NCBI GenBank assembly: GCA_016712745.1
Contig: JADJQN010000003.1
Location: 1,674,001-1,738,000, forward strand
Reading direction: 5' to 3'
DNA from: Sandaracinaceae bacterium
GTDB lineage: Bacteria; Myxococcota_A; Polyangia; Polyangiales; JADJQN01
Length of the DNA stretch: 64,000 nucleotides
In this document: positions 24,904 to 33,719 of the stretch, one piece after another
Layout: each line of letters opens with the position of its first letter
Position numbering within the stretch: position 1 is the stretch's first letter
Program-made: the position numbers and the translations under genes
The notes under the pieces: generated by a model
Database searches by the model: none
Told to the model about the DNA's origin: nothing
Seen by the model: the letters and a program-made list of their open reading frames with translations, nothing else

Positions 24904-25682
24904 CGCTTGGCCCAGATCAAGATGCGCTTGAAAGCGTAGAAATACGGATCGCTTGCGCCCAAACGCGGCAGCAGCACTTCCGTATATCGCGCAACGAAGC
25001 GTTCATAATCTCTGTCGCTTAGGTCTTTTTTATAGGCAGTGAGCATCGTGCCTTTCACCCATTCGACGACATGGTGTCGCGTGCGCAGTAGATGCCCATA
25101 GACCTGCAAGCGGACGTGCTGCTTCTGAAAACCCAGCTCGTTCAATATCGTCGCGTAATCTTCAGGGCGTAGGACATTCACCGGCCGGTCTTCGGTCTTC
25201 CACAACGAACGAAAGCTCGGCTCGCGGGCGACTTCTTTCGCCACGAGGTGTGAAGGATGGTCAAAGTTGGCCGGCATTTGAATAGCTAGCTGTCCGCCCT
25301 CGGCCACCAGTGACGCAATACGCGGCAAGAGCCTCGCATGGTCTTGCAACCATTGAAGTGCCGCATTGCTCAAGACCAAATCGAACTGTGCCGGGGGCGT
25401 AAATTCAGAGATGTCAGCGTGTGCGAAACGCAGCGAAGCGCTCGCGAATGCAGCGCTCTTCTCGAGCATTGCGCGCGAGCTGTCTACGCCGAGCGTTTCT
25501 TTCGCGCGCAAAGTTTCATGCGCGTATTTCGTTAACTCCCCAGTCCCGCAGCCAAGGTCGAGCACACGCATCGCTTCGCGTGGTTGCACGAGCGCGAGCA
25601 GATCGAAGAAAGGCTGCGATCGCTGCTCCTGAAAGAGCGCGTACTGCGCAGGGTTCCAGGTGTCGTTCGTGGTTTTCGTCAC
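24900..25682 (-). CDS. tam: SAM-dependent methyltransferase, trans-aconitate methyltransferase-like
   Basis: A 260-aa cytoplasmic class I methyltransferase. VLDLGCGTGELT (about 39-50) is the SAM-binding motif I, followed by GVDSSRAML and FDLVLSNAALQWL. The N-terminus (WNPAQYALFQEQRSQPFFDLLALV) and the late segment match trans-aconitate 2-methyltransferase, which detoxifies trans-aconitate by methyl ester formation. Substrate assignment is by overall similarity only. The gene ends in a 3-base overlap with the small secreted protein gene on the other strand. Confidence 0.75.
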   Translation of the reverse strand: MTKTTNDTWNPAQYALFQEQRSQPFFDLLALVQPREAMRVLDLGCGTGELTKYAHETLRAKETLGVDSSRAMLEKSAAFASASLRFAHADISEFTPPAQFDLVLSNAALQWLQDHARLLPRIASLVAEGGQLAIQMPANFDHPSHLVAKEVAREPSFRSLWKTEDRPVNVLRPEDYATILNELGFQKQHVRLQVYGHLLRTRHHVVEWVKGTMLTAYKKDLSDRDYERFVARYTEVLLPRLGASDPYFYAFKRILIWAKR

Positions 25683-25715
25683 GTTTGTTGATCATTCATA
25701 ACCGGCCCTGAAACA

Positions 25716-26363
25716 ATGTCGATGATGATCGTGCGCATCGGCGTCTTGGTCCTATTTCTTGGCGTTTCTGTCTCGGCAAAGGCGCAAAGCGCGCCTTTTC
25801 TTGCCTGCGGCCAGTCCGACGGCACAGCCCAGTGGGGACCCTTCTCAGTCGGCATGTACGTGAAGCTTGGCGTGCATCGCGCGGTGAGCGGCGTGAAGAA
25901 CTGGAACGAGAGCATGGACACCTTCGCGGGCAGTCATACACGCGTGACGGAGCTTGCCGGTGTCGATGACGTCGGATGCCTTGGCGTGCGCGTGTCCATC
26001 GACGGCGGCGAATACTTTTGGCGCGTGCGCGACATGCTGATGCTGCCCAGCGCAGAAGTTCGCCCGCCGCTCGCGGCCACAAGTCGCGAGCTCGATCTGT
26101 GCCGAGGAACACCGGAGTACGGGCCCGTTCTCGTCGGCACGACGGTGCGCCTCAAGCGCCATCGCGCTTACGGCGGAGATGACGACTGGACAGACGAGAT
26201 GAGTACGTTCGTCGGCCACGAAGCTCGCGTCGTAGCGCTTGTGGGTGTCGATGACGTCGGCTGTTCGGGTGTGCGCGTCGATGTCGACGGAGGCGAGTGG
26301 TTTTGGCGCGTGCGCGACTTGAACCTCGACGCCCAATCAACGTCGCAAAACGCGGGCCCGTAG
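25716..26363 (+). CDS. Secreted protein with two internal repeats (SH3-like/MIB-type look)
   Basis: A 215-aa protein with a signal peptide ending SAKAQS near residue 25. Two copies of an about 85-residue unit follow: copy 1 (about 30-112) and copy 2 (about 127-208). Both carry the pattern RVxxLxGVDDVGCxGVRVxxDGGxxFWRVRD. The unit is a small beta-barrel type reported in Myxococcota secreted proteins; one Cys per copy may form an inter-domain disulfide. No catalytic residues are apparent. It starts only 33 bp after the methyltransferase gene on the opposite strand, and 18 bp separate its end from the VWA gene. Confidence 0.7.
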   Translation: MSMMIVRIGVLVLFLGVSVSAKAQSAPFLACGQSDGTAQWGPFSVGMYVKLGVHRAVSGVKNWNESMDTFAGSHTRVTELAGVDDVGCLGVRVSIDGGEYFWRVRDMLMLPSAEVRPPLAATSRELDLCRGTPEYGPVLVGTTVRLKRHRAYGGDDDWTDEMSTFVGHEARVVALVGVDDVGCSGVRVDVDGGEWFWRVRDLNLDAQSTSQNAGP

Positions 26364-26381
26364 CCCCAAGCTCAGCGTACC

Positions 26382-28559
26382 TTAGCGCAGCGAGTTCACG
26401 CCTTCAGCGTCGTGAAAGTGGGCGTCGATCTCGCGCGCAACCTCCGGCGCGAGCTCGAGCGTAGGTTCGGGCTCCGCAGCTTCTGTGCGAATCGGATAGC
26501 GCACCACCACCGTCCCGGAGAAGCGGGGCACATCAAGGGTGTCGATGGCGTCGCGCAGACAAAGACGCAACGGTTCAGCGATGGTGCCGTCGATATCCAC
26601 CGACACAACTTCGCGATCGGCGAGCGTGAAGGTGTAAATGGCGCGAGCCGAGTAGTCACCGCGACCCCGGCGATCCTGGCGAAAGCATCCACGCGCGCTC
26701 GGAATAATGCGCGTGCGCAGCATCGACAGAACCGTCTCAGCCGGGATGCCGCGTCCCTCCAGATTCGCACGGGTTGGGGGCGCCGCCGGCGCAGCTCTCA
26801 TGGGGTCGACGCAAGCGCGAACTGAGACGAGTGCAATGGGGGCTGCGTCCGTGTTCACGCCGCCCGCGCGCAGAGCGGGACCTCGCGGATCGCACGATGC
26901 ACTATCTACTCGCGCTTCAGCGTCCGCCGCGCTCACTGCGACAAGTGCCTGCGGCGCCGCAGAGCCTTGGATGCGCTGCCCAAGGGCGCGGGCGCCGCCG
27001 CCGCGTGTGCGGGTCCCACGTCGCGCCTGCGTGCAACCTTGCCAACTAAGCTCCTCGCCAGCGCGTAGCCTTCCCAAGTGCGGAATGCCCCGGTACCCCA
27101 CTACGACGTCTTCAACGACAGTCGCAGCGAAGAGTGCGCTCAGTCTCGCGGACAATTGGCTTTCATCGCGCCCTTGTACGACCAGGTCCGCGACTGCCCC
27201 CGCTTGCACGCTCACGCCGCGCGTTGTGTTCACCAGGTCGAGAAGGGTCGCGCTCGTGTCGCGATCAGCGACATTGACGACGTTAAATGCAACGCGACTT
27301 CGTTGAATCTCGGTGATTGCGCGTGTTGCATCCCGGCCCTCGCTGATTGCGCCGTCACCAACGAGGATCACCAAACGCCGCGTGGCACGTTGCGATAGAG
27401 GCTCGTGTGCCCATGCACGTGCGCGCGCCCATGCGCTCTCAAGGCGGGTGGACGAGCCGAGCGACATCAGCGCAGCTTGCGCGAGCGGAACGATCGACGC
27501 GTTCTCGACGCCCTGGCGTTCCCCCAAAACCACCTCCGCGTGCGCTCCGAACGCAACGGCGCGCACGGTCGATCCGGAGGGCGCATTGCTCAAGATCGCC
27601 GCGATCGCTGGCGCAATGCGACCCCGCGCCGGTCCTTCGGTGGATGGCGATGCGTCAATGAGCAGCACGATGTCGGCCGGCTCAGCGGGTCTTGGCCCTG
27701 CGGAAACCCGCACACGTGTGCAGTCTGGGCGCCCCCGCCAGTCCGCCATCAAATGGGTGACGACGGGCGCCCGCGTAGCACTCATCGCAACGAGCGCGAC
27801 GGGGTACCAAGCTTCGATGCGGGAATGAAAGGTTGCAGCAGGCTGACCATCAATGCTCAAGGCGATCATCTCAGGCGCCGTAAGCGAAACTTGGGATGGC
27901 GCTGTGCGCGGATCCTGTCCACGCGCCGGCAGCTGCATGTGCACAACGCCGCCATACATGCGTGCGTCGGCGGTGTACGTGACACGAACGACAATGTCGC
28001 GATGCTGAACAACCGGTGCAGCGCGTACGTCGATGCGATCTCCGCTCGAACCGCGAACGACGACGGCGTGCGCGACAGGAAGGGTTTCTCCTCCGGGGCC
28101 GCGGGCTCGGACGGCGTCATCGTACGCGCTTAGTCCATCCGCACGCGCAGCTTCAGCGATGCCCGCCCGACAGCGTTCGCCGTCGCACGCTTCGAGTGAG
28201 TCGAGATTTGCTCCGGCCGGCACGCTCAGCCGGTAGAGCACCTCGGCGGGCGTCCCGCTCGAGTTGGAAAAGCGCATCGACACGCGCACTGTCGCGAGGC
28301 CACCGTTGAGCACGACTTCATCGCGATGCTCAACTTCGCGCACGCTGGCAATCGCCGTCAGCACGGCACCCGCCCGCACCTCGCGCACGGGCGCTGGCGG
28401 CCCAAAGTTCGCACGCGCCGCCGCATCGTCGGCCACGCGCGCATCGAGGGCATGGCCCACCGCTTCGTCGTCCCCACCGAGCGGGTCAGTGTCGGCTGGT
28501 AGATCGTCGGGAAGAACCTGCGCTTGCGCGGTGTGAGACAGGGCCACACAGATCCCCAT
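26382..28559 (-). CDS. Exported VIT/VWA-domain protein with AgmX/TonB-like C-terminus
   Basis: A 725-aa protein from the ATG at 28,559; the frame is open upstream, but a start beyond about 28,640 would overlap the divergent SPFH gene, and a TTG at 28,640 is the only other realistic choice. After a short hydrophobic N-terminus come a VIT-type beta domain (about 35-250), a von Willebrand A domain with MIDAS motif VLLIDASPS (DxSxS, about 300) and GDGAISEGRD, then a Pro-Ala linker and a C-terminal domain (about 610-700) like AgmX/PglI and TonB: GCFRQDRRGRGDYSARAIYTFTL, VPRFSGTVVVRYPI. AgmX domains belong to gliding-motility complexes in Myxococcus xanthus; that link is family-based only. Confidence 0.75.
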   Translation of the reverse strand: MGICVALSHTAQAQVLPDDLPADTDPLGGDDEAVGHALDARVADDAAARANFGPPAPVREVRAGAVLTAIASVREVEHRDEVVLNGGLATVRVSMRFSNSSGTPAEVLYRLSVPAGANLDSLEACDGERCRAGIAEAARADGLSAYDDAVRARGPGGETLPVAHAVVVRGSSGDRIDVRAAPVVQHRDIVVRVTYTADARMYGGVVHMQLPARGQDPRTAPSQVSLTAPEMIALSIDGQPAATFHSRIEAWYPVALVAMSATRAPVVTHLMADWRGRPDCTRVRVSAGPRPAEPADIVLLIDASPSTEGPARGRIAPAIAAILSNAPSGSTVRAVAFGAHAEVVLGERQGVENASIVPLAQAALMSLGSSTRLESAWARARAWAHEPLSQRATRRLVILVGDGAISEGRDATRAITEIQRSRVAFNVVNVADRDTSATLLDLVNTTRGVSVQAGAVADLVVQGRDESQLSARLSALFAATVVEDVVVGYRGIPHLGRLRAGEELSWQGCTQARRGTRTRGGGARALGQRIQGSAAPQALVAVSAADAEARVDSASCDPRGPALRAGGVNTDAAPIALVSVRACVDPMRAAPAAPPTRANLEGRGIPAETVLSMLRTRIIPSARGCFRQDRRGRGDYSARAIYTFTLADREVVSVDIDGTIAEPLRLCLRDAIDTLDVPRFSGTVVVRYPIRTEAAEPEPTLELAPEVAREIDAHFHDAEGVNSLR

Positions 28560-28661
28560 GAATAGAGCGGCTAAGGTATGCGTTAATGGAGAGCCTGGTA
28601 TGCCGGCCGCATGACAGGTAGGATCCGCATCGCGCTTCAACTTGCGCAGAGGAGCTAGGCA

Positions 28662-29897
28662 ATGGGGATTGTCGACTTCATTCGACGTGGCGTAGGCGAG
28701 ATGATCATTGCTCGTCCGCCGGACAAGAAGGACCTGCTTGTTTTCAAACATCCGGATCCGACGATTCCAATGTACGCCCAGCTCACCGTCGACTCCGACG
28801 AAGCAGCTGTCTTCTTCCGCGATGGCGCGGTGGCCGGGACCCTCCGAACGGCTGGAATCAATCAGCGGCATACGCTCGATTCCCAGAACATCCCATTCTT
28901 GAGCAACTTCGTCGACTCGTTTACGGGCGGCAACATTTTCAAGACGGACCTCTTCTTTGTTACCACGCGTCCCATCTATGACGTGAAGTTCGGCGACGAG
29001 CTTGGGTCCATCGCCGATCCGCAGCTTGGCGAGATGGTGACACCACGCATGTTCGGAAGTTTCGCGTTCGAGGTTTTTGACCCGGCGCTCTTCATACTCA
29101 AGTACACAGGCCTACGCACGGGCGGCGATGATCTCAAGTGGATCAAAGGCCTCTTCATGAATAGCGTGCGCACGGTGGTCGGCGAAGTTCTCGTCACCGA
29201 GCAAAAGAGCATGCTTCAGCTTCTGCCCATGCAGCAGATGTTGGCCGACCGCTTCCTGCAGCGCGCGCCCGATCTGAACATGATCGGCGTTCGCATCACG
29301 CAGATGGGCGATTTCCGCATCAACCTCACCGATGAGGACACGGCGCTCTTGCAAAAGGCGCAGTCGGAAATCGGCGCAGCGCAGCGCAAAGCCAAAATCG
29401 CCAGCATCGCAATTGCCGAAGCGGAAGCTATTGCCAAACAGAAACAATTCGAGCTCGATCAGCAGTTCCAAAACCAGTCGCGCTACGTGAACAATCTTGC
29501 TGGCGGCAACTATCAAAACTACGCATCGGCTCAAGCGATGATCGGCGCAGGCCAAGGCATGGCGAAGGGCGGCGGCGAAGGCGGCGGCGCGATGATGACC
29601 GGAGCTGGGCTTGGCGTCGGCATGGGCATGGCGCAGGCGTTTCAGCAGCAGCAGTACCAGCAACAACAGAACAACCAGCAACAGCAGCACGGCGGTGGTG
29701 GTGGTGCAGCGCCGGCAGCTCCCGCGGGTGCGCTCGTTGCGTGCCCGGCGTGCAACGCGCAAGTGCCGCCCGGCAAGTTCTGTCAGGAGTGCGGCGGCGG
29801 TCTATCGCCCAAGCCGAAGTTGTGTGCGTCCTGTGGAACGCAAGGTGTGCCCACTGCGCGTTTCTGTGCCGGTTGCGGCACTGCGTACCCCCAATAG
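28662..29897 (+). CDS. SPFH-domain protein with Gln/Gly-rich tail and zinc ribbon
   Basis: A 411-aa protein with AGAGGAG seven bases before the ATG. Residues 1-240 match the SPFH (band-7, YdjI/virion-core-like) family: MGIVDFIRRGVGEMI, VFKHPDPTIPMYAQLTVDSDEAAVFFRDG and TDLFFVTTRP. Coiled-coil-like helix 230-280 (IAIAEAEAIAKQKQFELDQQ) follows, then a Gln/Gly-rich stretch (QQQQYQQQQNNQQQQH) and a C-terminal double zinc ribbon (CPACNAQVPPGKFCQECGG, CASCGTQGVPTARFCAGCG). Gene symbols are not assigned because several SPFH names would fit. The family is thought to form membrane-associated scaffolds; here the ribbon suggests partner binding. Divergent from the VWA gene. Confidence 0.85.
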   Translation: MGIVDFIRRGVGEMIIARPPDKKDLLVFKHPDPTIPMYAQLTVDSDEAAVFFRDGAVAGTLRTAGINQRHTLDSQNIPFLSNFVDSFTGGNIFKTDLFFVTTRPIYDVKFGDELGSIADPQLGEMVTPRMFGSFAFEVFDPALFILKYTGLRTGGDDLKWIKGLFMNSVRTVVGEVLVTEQKSMLQLLPMQQMLADRFLQRAPDLNMIGVRITQMGDFRINLTDEDTALLQKAQSEIGAAQRKAKIASIAIAEAEAIAKQKQFELDQQFQNQSRYVNNLAGGNYQNYASAQAMIGAGQGMAKGGGEGGGAMMTGAGLGVGMGMAQAFQQQQYQQQQNNQQQQHGGGGGAAPAAPAGALVACPACNAQVPPGKFCQECGGGLSPKPKLCASCGTQGVPTARFCAGCGTAYPQ

Positions 29898-29941
29898 CGT
29901 CACCTCGCACTTTCGCTACGATTGGTCACACTAAGGGAGTT

Positions 29942-30208
29942 ATGCGTCTTCTTGCCGTAGCGCTTGCCCTCTTCGTTGCGCCCATGATCATGGCGCCGTC
30001 CTGCGGCAGCTCGCAGGGCGTGAAGCGCGAGGGCGATACGTGCACCCGCACCAACGACTGCGACGTCGATCTTGTCTGCGTGGCCGGGCGCTGCGCGGCG
30101 GACGGCGATGGCGGGCGCCCGCACGATGCAGGGCCCGATAGTGGCTCGCATCTTGATAGCGGCTTGCACATGGATGGCTCGCTTTCAGACGCCGACGTCC
30201 ACGACTGA
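29942..30208 (+). CDS. Small Cys-rich lipoprotein
   Basis: An 88-aa lipoprotein with lipobox MAPSC (Cys21) and three Cys pairs in KREGDTCTRTNDCDVDLVCVAGRC, then an Asp/Ser/Gly/His-rich tail (GPDSGSHLDSGLHMDGSLSD). The Cys spacing resembles the EGF-like segment of the first propeller lipoprotein (CTSSADC...C). Located between the SPFH and kinase genes, 43 bp before the kinase. Confidence 0.7.
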   Translation: MRLLAVALALFVAPMIMAPSCGSSQGVKREGDTCTRTNDCDVDLVCVAGRCAADGDGGRPHDAGPDSGSHLDSGLHMDGSLSDADVHD

Positions 30209-30251
30209 ATCGAGACGGCAACGCGCTGCTGAGGTAGAGTCGTCGGCTCTT

Positions 30252-31880
30252 ATGCGTTTTTGTCCTCGATGCGGAACTCGCTACGGCGATGAGTTTGCGG
30301 TTTGTCCGGAGGACGGCACGCCGACCACGGAGCTCCCACCGGAATCCGCTGTCGATCCCTTGTTGGGCACGCTGGTCGACAATCGCTACCGCATTGAAAA
30401 GTTGATCGGCGAAGGCGGCATGGGCCTCGTTTACGCCGTGACGCACATCGCGATTGGCAAGAAGCTCGCGATGAAAGTGCTTCGCGGCGAAATGGCGCGT
30501 GACCCCGACGTAGTGCAACGTTTCGTTCAAGAGGCGCAGAGCGCAAGCTCCATCGGCCACGAAAACATCATCAGCATCAACGATTTCGGCCGCCTTCCGG
30601 ACGAGTCGGTCTACTTCGTCATGGAGTACCTCGATGGCGAGTCGCTGACAGACGTGATCGCGCGCGGAGGATCGATTCCCGTGACGGAAGCGCTGCACAT
30701 CATCCGCCAGATTGCCTCTGCGCTTGGCGCGGCACACGCGCGGGGAATTGTTCATCGCGATCTGAAGCCGGACAATATTTACTTGATTCGCCGCGGCGAC
30801 GGCTCGACGAACTTCGTGAAGGTCTTGGACTTTGGTATCGCAAAGGTCGGCGGAGCTTCGAGCAAGCTCACGAAGGCCGGTATGATTTTCGGAACGCCGC
30901 ACTACATGTCGCCGGAGCAAGCAGCCGGACAGACCGTCGATCATCGCACCGACATCTACGCGCTCGGCGTGATCATGTACGAGATGTTCGTGGGTCGCGT
31001 GCCATTCGACGCCGACACATTCATGGGCATTTTGACAAAGCATATGTTTGAAGCGCCCAAGCCTCTCAGCCAAGCTGCCGGCGTCGGCAATCGCCTGGGG
31101 GCGCTTGAGGACGTCACGCTCAAAGCGCTCCAAAAGAAGCCTGAAGCGCGTTTTCAATCGATGGCCGAGCTCATTGCCGAGCTCGAACGATTGGCAACCG
31201 GGAACGCGACCTTGGGCATGGGTGCGACGCGCACGGAGGGTCTCGCCGATGCCCTCGAACCGATGTCGCGCACCGAGTTTGGTCTTAGCGCTCCGCCGCT
31301 TGTCAAAAGTAAGACCGGCCTAGTCGTTGGAATTGGTGTCGCGGTGCTGGTGCTCGGAGGCGTCGCGGCCGCGGCGATGATGATGTTCTCGCCCAATCAT
31401 ACGTTGCCAACGCCGGTACCGCCGCTTGCGGGCGCGCCCAACGCGCCAGCTCTTCCTTTGGCCCCCGTTGCAGGCAACGCCGCTCCTTCGCCCCCCGCAT
31501 CGCCGCAGGCTTCCCCCGCCGCGCCGGAAGTAGTGCCCGTCGCGATCACATCGGAGCCTGCCTCGGCATCCGTCTTTATCGATGGAGCACTGATCGGGAA
31601 CACGCCGGTAACGATTCCGCGACCGTTGGCCGGTGACCGCACCGTTGAAGTTCGCGCCGCGGGTTACGCGACACAGACCGTGCTTATTACGTCCACGAGC
31701 GCGGCAACTTTGAACGTTACACTTGTACGGGAAGCCCTGCGCGTTCCTCGCCGCGAGGAAGCCGGTCACCGCGAGACGGCGGCGACGCCGCCCCACGCAG
31801 ATCCAGCGCCTGCCCCACAGCCGGCCCATCGCCCGCGACGCCCATCGGTCGGATCGGAAGTCGTCGACCCGTGGAACTAA
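30252..31880 (+). CDS. Ser/Thr protein kinase with N-terminal zinc ribbon and extracytoplasmic PEGA domain
   Basis: A 542-aa Hanks-type kinase. The start is set at MRFCPRCGTRYGDEF, giving a zinc ribbon CPRCG...CPEDG at residues 4-22. Kinase core 43-315: GEGGMG (53-58), catalytic Lys75 (AMKVL), HRDLKPDN (Asp170), DFG (Asp193), MSPEQ in place of APE. A transmembrane helix lies at about 358-380, followed by an Ala/Pro linker and a PEGA-type beta domain (SEPASASVFIDGALIGNTPV, about 432-490) that would be outside the inner membrane. Such kinases are frequent in Myxococcota. Its stop overlaps the start of the CAP-domain lipoprotein, suggesting co-translation. Confidence 0.9.
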   Translation: MRFCPRCGTRYGDEFAVCPEDGTPTTELPPESAVDPLLGTLVDNRYRIEKLIGEGGMGLVYAVTHIAIGKKLAMKVLRGEMARDPDVVQRFVQEAQSASSIGHENIISINDFGRLPDESVYFVMEYLDGESLTDVIARGGSIPVTEALHIIRQIASALGAAHARGIVHRDLKPDNIYLIRRGDGSTNFVKVLDFGIAKVGGASSKLTKAGMIFGTPHYMSPEQAAGQTVDHRTDIYALGVIMYEMFVGRVPFDADTFMGILTKHMFEAPKPLSQAAGVGNRLGALEDVTLKALQKKPEARFQSMAELIAELERLATGNATLGMGATRTEGLADALEPMSRTEFGLSAPPLVKSKTGLVVGIGVAVLVLGGVAAAAMMMFSPNHTLPTPVPPLAGAPNAPALPLAPVAGNAAPSPPASPQASPAAPEVVPVAITSEPASASVFIDGALIGNTPVTIPRPLAGDRTVEVRAAGYATQTVLITSTSAATLNVTLVREALRVPRREEAGHRETAATPPHADPAPAPQPAHRPRRPSVGSEVVDPWN

Positions 31881-33505
31881 AGCCACTATTTTTAGCCCTT
31901 GGCGCGATTCTATTGGTTGGCTGCGGTGCCACGCCTCGCGAACCGGTGAACTTCGGACCGGGCCTTGGCGCGACCACGCGCGTCGACGCCCCCGCGCCAA
32001 CCGCGACGTACTACGCGACCGATTCCGTTGCGGAAGCTTCTATCCTGGGAGGCGCGCGCGTCGAGGAAGTGCGCGCGTCGATTCTGCGAGCCGCCACGGA
32101 AGCAGGGGTCGCGATGGAAGGGGACGGTCGCCTCGCGGTTCTTGCGGGTTGGCTCGCCGAGCGCTTGGGGCCAAACGGCGCTTTGCCGCCTGTGCAGGTG
32201 ATTCAGTTCTTCGCGCGCCACCTTGGCATTGCCGAGCCCGCCTGGAATCAGTTCCTCGTTGCTGAACCAACACCCGAGCGCTTTTACGCGGCTGTGCAGA
32301 GTGCGACGTCACACTACGTCTTAGATACGCATGACAACCGTTATGGAGCCGCAGTCTTTCAACGGGACGGTCTGACTTTTGCGCTGGTGGTACTGACGCA
32401 ACGCCACCTCGCGCTCACTTCGATCGCGCGGACTCAGGCGCTGAACTCGACTTTGCATGTGCGCGGCGAGGTGCGGGATGGTTTTACGCATCCGACGGTG
32501 ATCGTGACGGGCCCTGACGGCCAAACTGACGAGCATCCCGCGAGCAGCGGCACAACATTTGACGTGCCAGTGAGTCTGCGTGCACGCGGTGTATATCAAC
32601 TCGAGGTGATGGGCGACGCCGGTCACGGCGCGGTCGTGCTGGCCAACATGCCAGTCTATGTTGGTGTACACCCGCCGGCGTCGATCGAGATTCGGCCAGT
32701 AGCCGTCTCGAGCGAGCCTGAGACGGAAACCAGCGTGGAAGACGCACTATTGTCGCAGATTAACGCGACGCGGGCATCGTTCGGTTTGCCCGCACTCGTG
32801 CGCGATACACGCGTGGATGCGATCGCACGCGGGCACAGCGAGGACATGCGCGATCACAGTTTCATAGCGCACATCTCCCCGACGACGGGGTCACCCTCTG
32901 ATCGTATTGCACGATCGGGTCTGCACACGAGCTTGGGTGCCGAGAACATCGGACGCGCATATACCGCAGCAGAGATTCACGAAGGTTTGCTCGATAGTCC
33001 GGGGCATCGCGCGAATATCTTGCTGCGCGACGCGACACATCTCGGGATCGGTGTTGTGTCGATCGTCGATGCTGGTCGTGTCGCATATATCGCCACCGAA
33101 GTGTTTGTCCGATTGGCTCAACCGATCGATGTTGCAACCGCGCCATCTGTACTGTTGAGCGAAGTGAATGCGGCACGCAGCGGGCGCGGCTTGTCTGCGC
33201 TGACGCTTGACCCCGCATTGCAGGGCATCGCCATGGATGCTGCGCGAGCAGCGCTTGCCGACACTTCGATGAGCAATAGCCAAGTCGTTGCGGGCGCGAG
33301 CCGCGAGCTCGACTCAATGGGCGCGCGTTTCTCCCGCGGCGTAGCCGTCATGACCGTCGTGCCCGCTCTGCATGACGCAGCGTCGATGGACCCATTCTTT
33401 CAAACAGAGATGCTCCTCGTTGGTGTCGGCATCGCTCAGGGCGATCGAGCGGGGTCGGGCCCGAACTCCATCGTCGTCGTCCTCGTTTTCGCCGCACCTC
33501 GCTGA
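31871..33505 (+). CDS. CAP/SCP-domain lipoprotein
   Basis: A 544-aa lipoprotein. The GTG at 31,871 overlaps the last codons of the kinase gene; it gives signal peptide and lipobox LLVGC (Cys18). The CAP domain begins near 290: NATRASFGLPALVRDTRVDAIARGHSEDMRDH, then SLGAENIGRAYTAAEIHEGLLDSPGHRANIL (about 345-385), with the typical CAP (SCP-like) histidines and glutamates. A second weaker region (LLSEVNAARSGRGLSALTLDPALQGIA, about 432-458) resembles the beginning of another CAP domain that has decayed. Role unknown; family members often bind lipids or act in surface recognition. Confidence 0.85.
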   Translation: MELKPLFLALGAILLVGCGATPREPVNFGPGLGATTRVDAPAPTATYYATDSVAEASILGGARVEEVRASILRAATEAGVAMEGDGRLAVLAGWLAERLGPNGALPPVQVIQFFARHLGIAEPAWNQFLVAEPTPERFYAAVQSATSHYVLDTHDNRYGAAVFQRDGLTFALVVLTQRHLALTSIARTQALNSTLHVRGEVRDGFTHPTVIVTGPDGQTDEHPASSGTTFDVPVSLRARGVYQLEVMGDAGHGAVVLANMPVYVGVHPPASIEIRPVAVSSEPETETSVEDALLSQINATRASFGLPALVRDTRVDAIARGHSEDMRDHSFIAHISPTTGSPSDRIARSGLHTSLGAENIGRAYTAAEIHEGLLDSPGHRANILLRDATHLGIGVVSIVDAGRVAYIATEVFVRLAQPIDVATAPSVLLSEVNAARSGRGLSALTLDPALQGIAMDAARAALADTSMSNSQVVAGASRELDSMGARFSRGVAVMTVVPALHDAASMDPFFQTEMLLVGVGIAQGDRAGSGPNSIVVVLVFAAPR

Positions 33506-33719
33506 ACATCTTCGCCGAAGCGATGCGACCTCCGGTGGCTTGCTACGAAGCCAGTTGCCGGCGAGCTGTGTGGCCGATCGGCCGAAAACACTCGCCGCCC
33601 CGCCGAATTACCCTGTGTAATCATGCGCGCCGCCTTGCGCGACGCGCTGCTAGAGGCCGGCACGTATGTTGAAAGAGGGATGGCACGCCGGGCTGATCCG
33701 CCCGCGAAGGAGACTTCCC

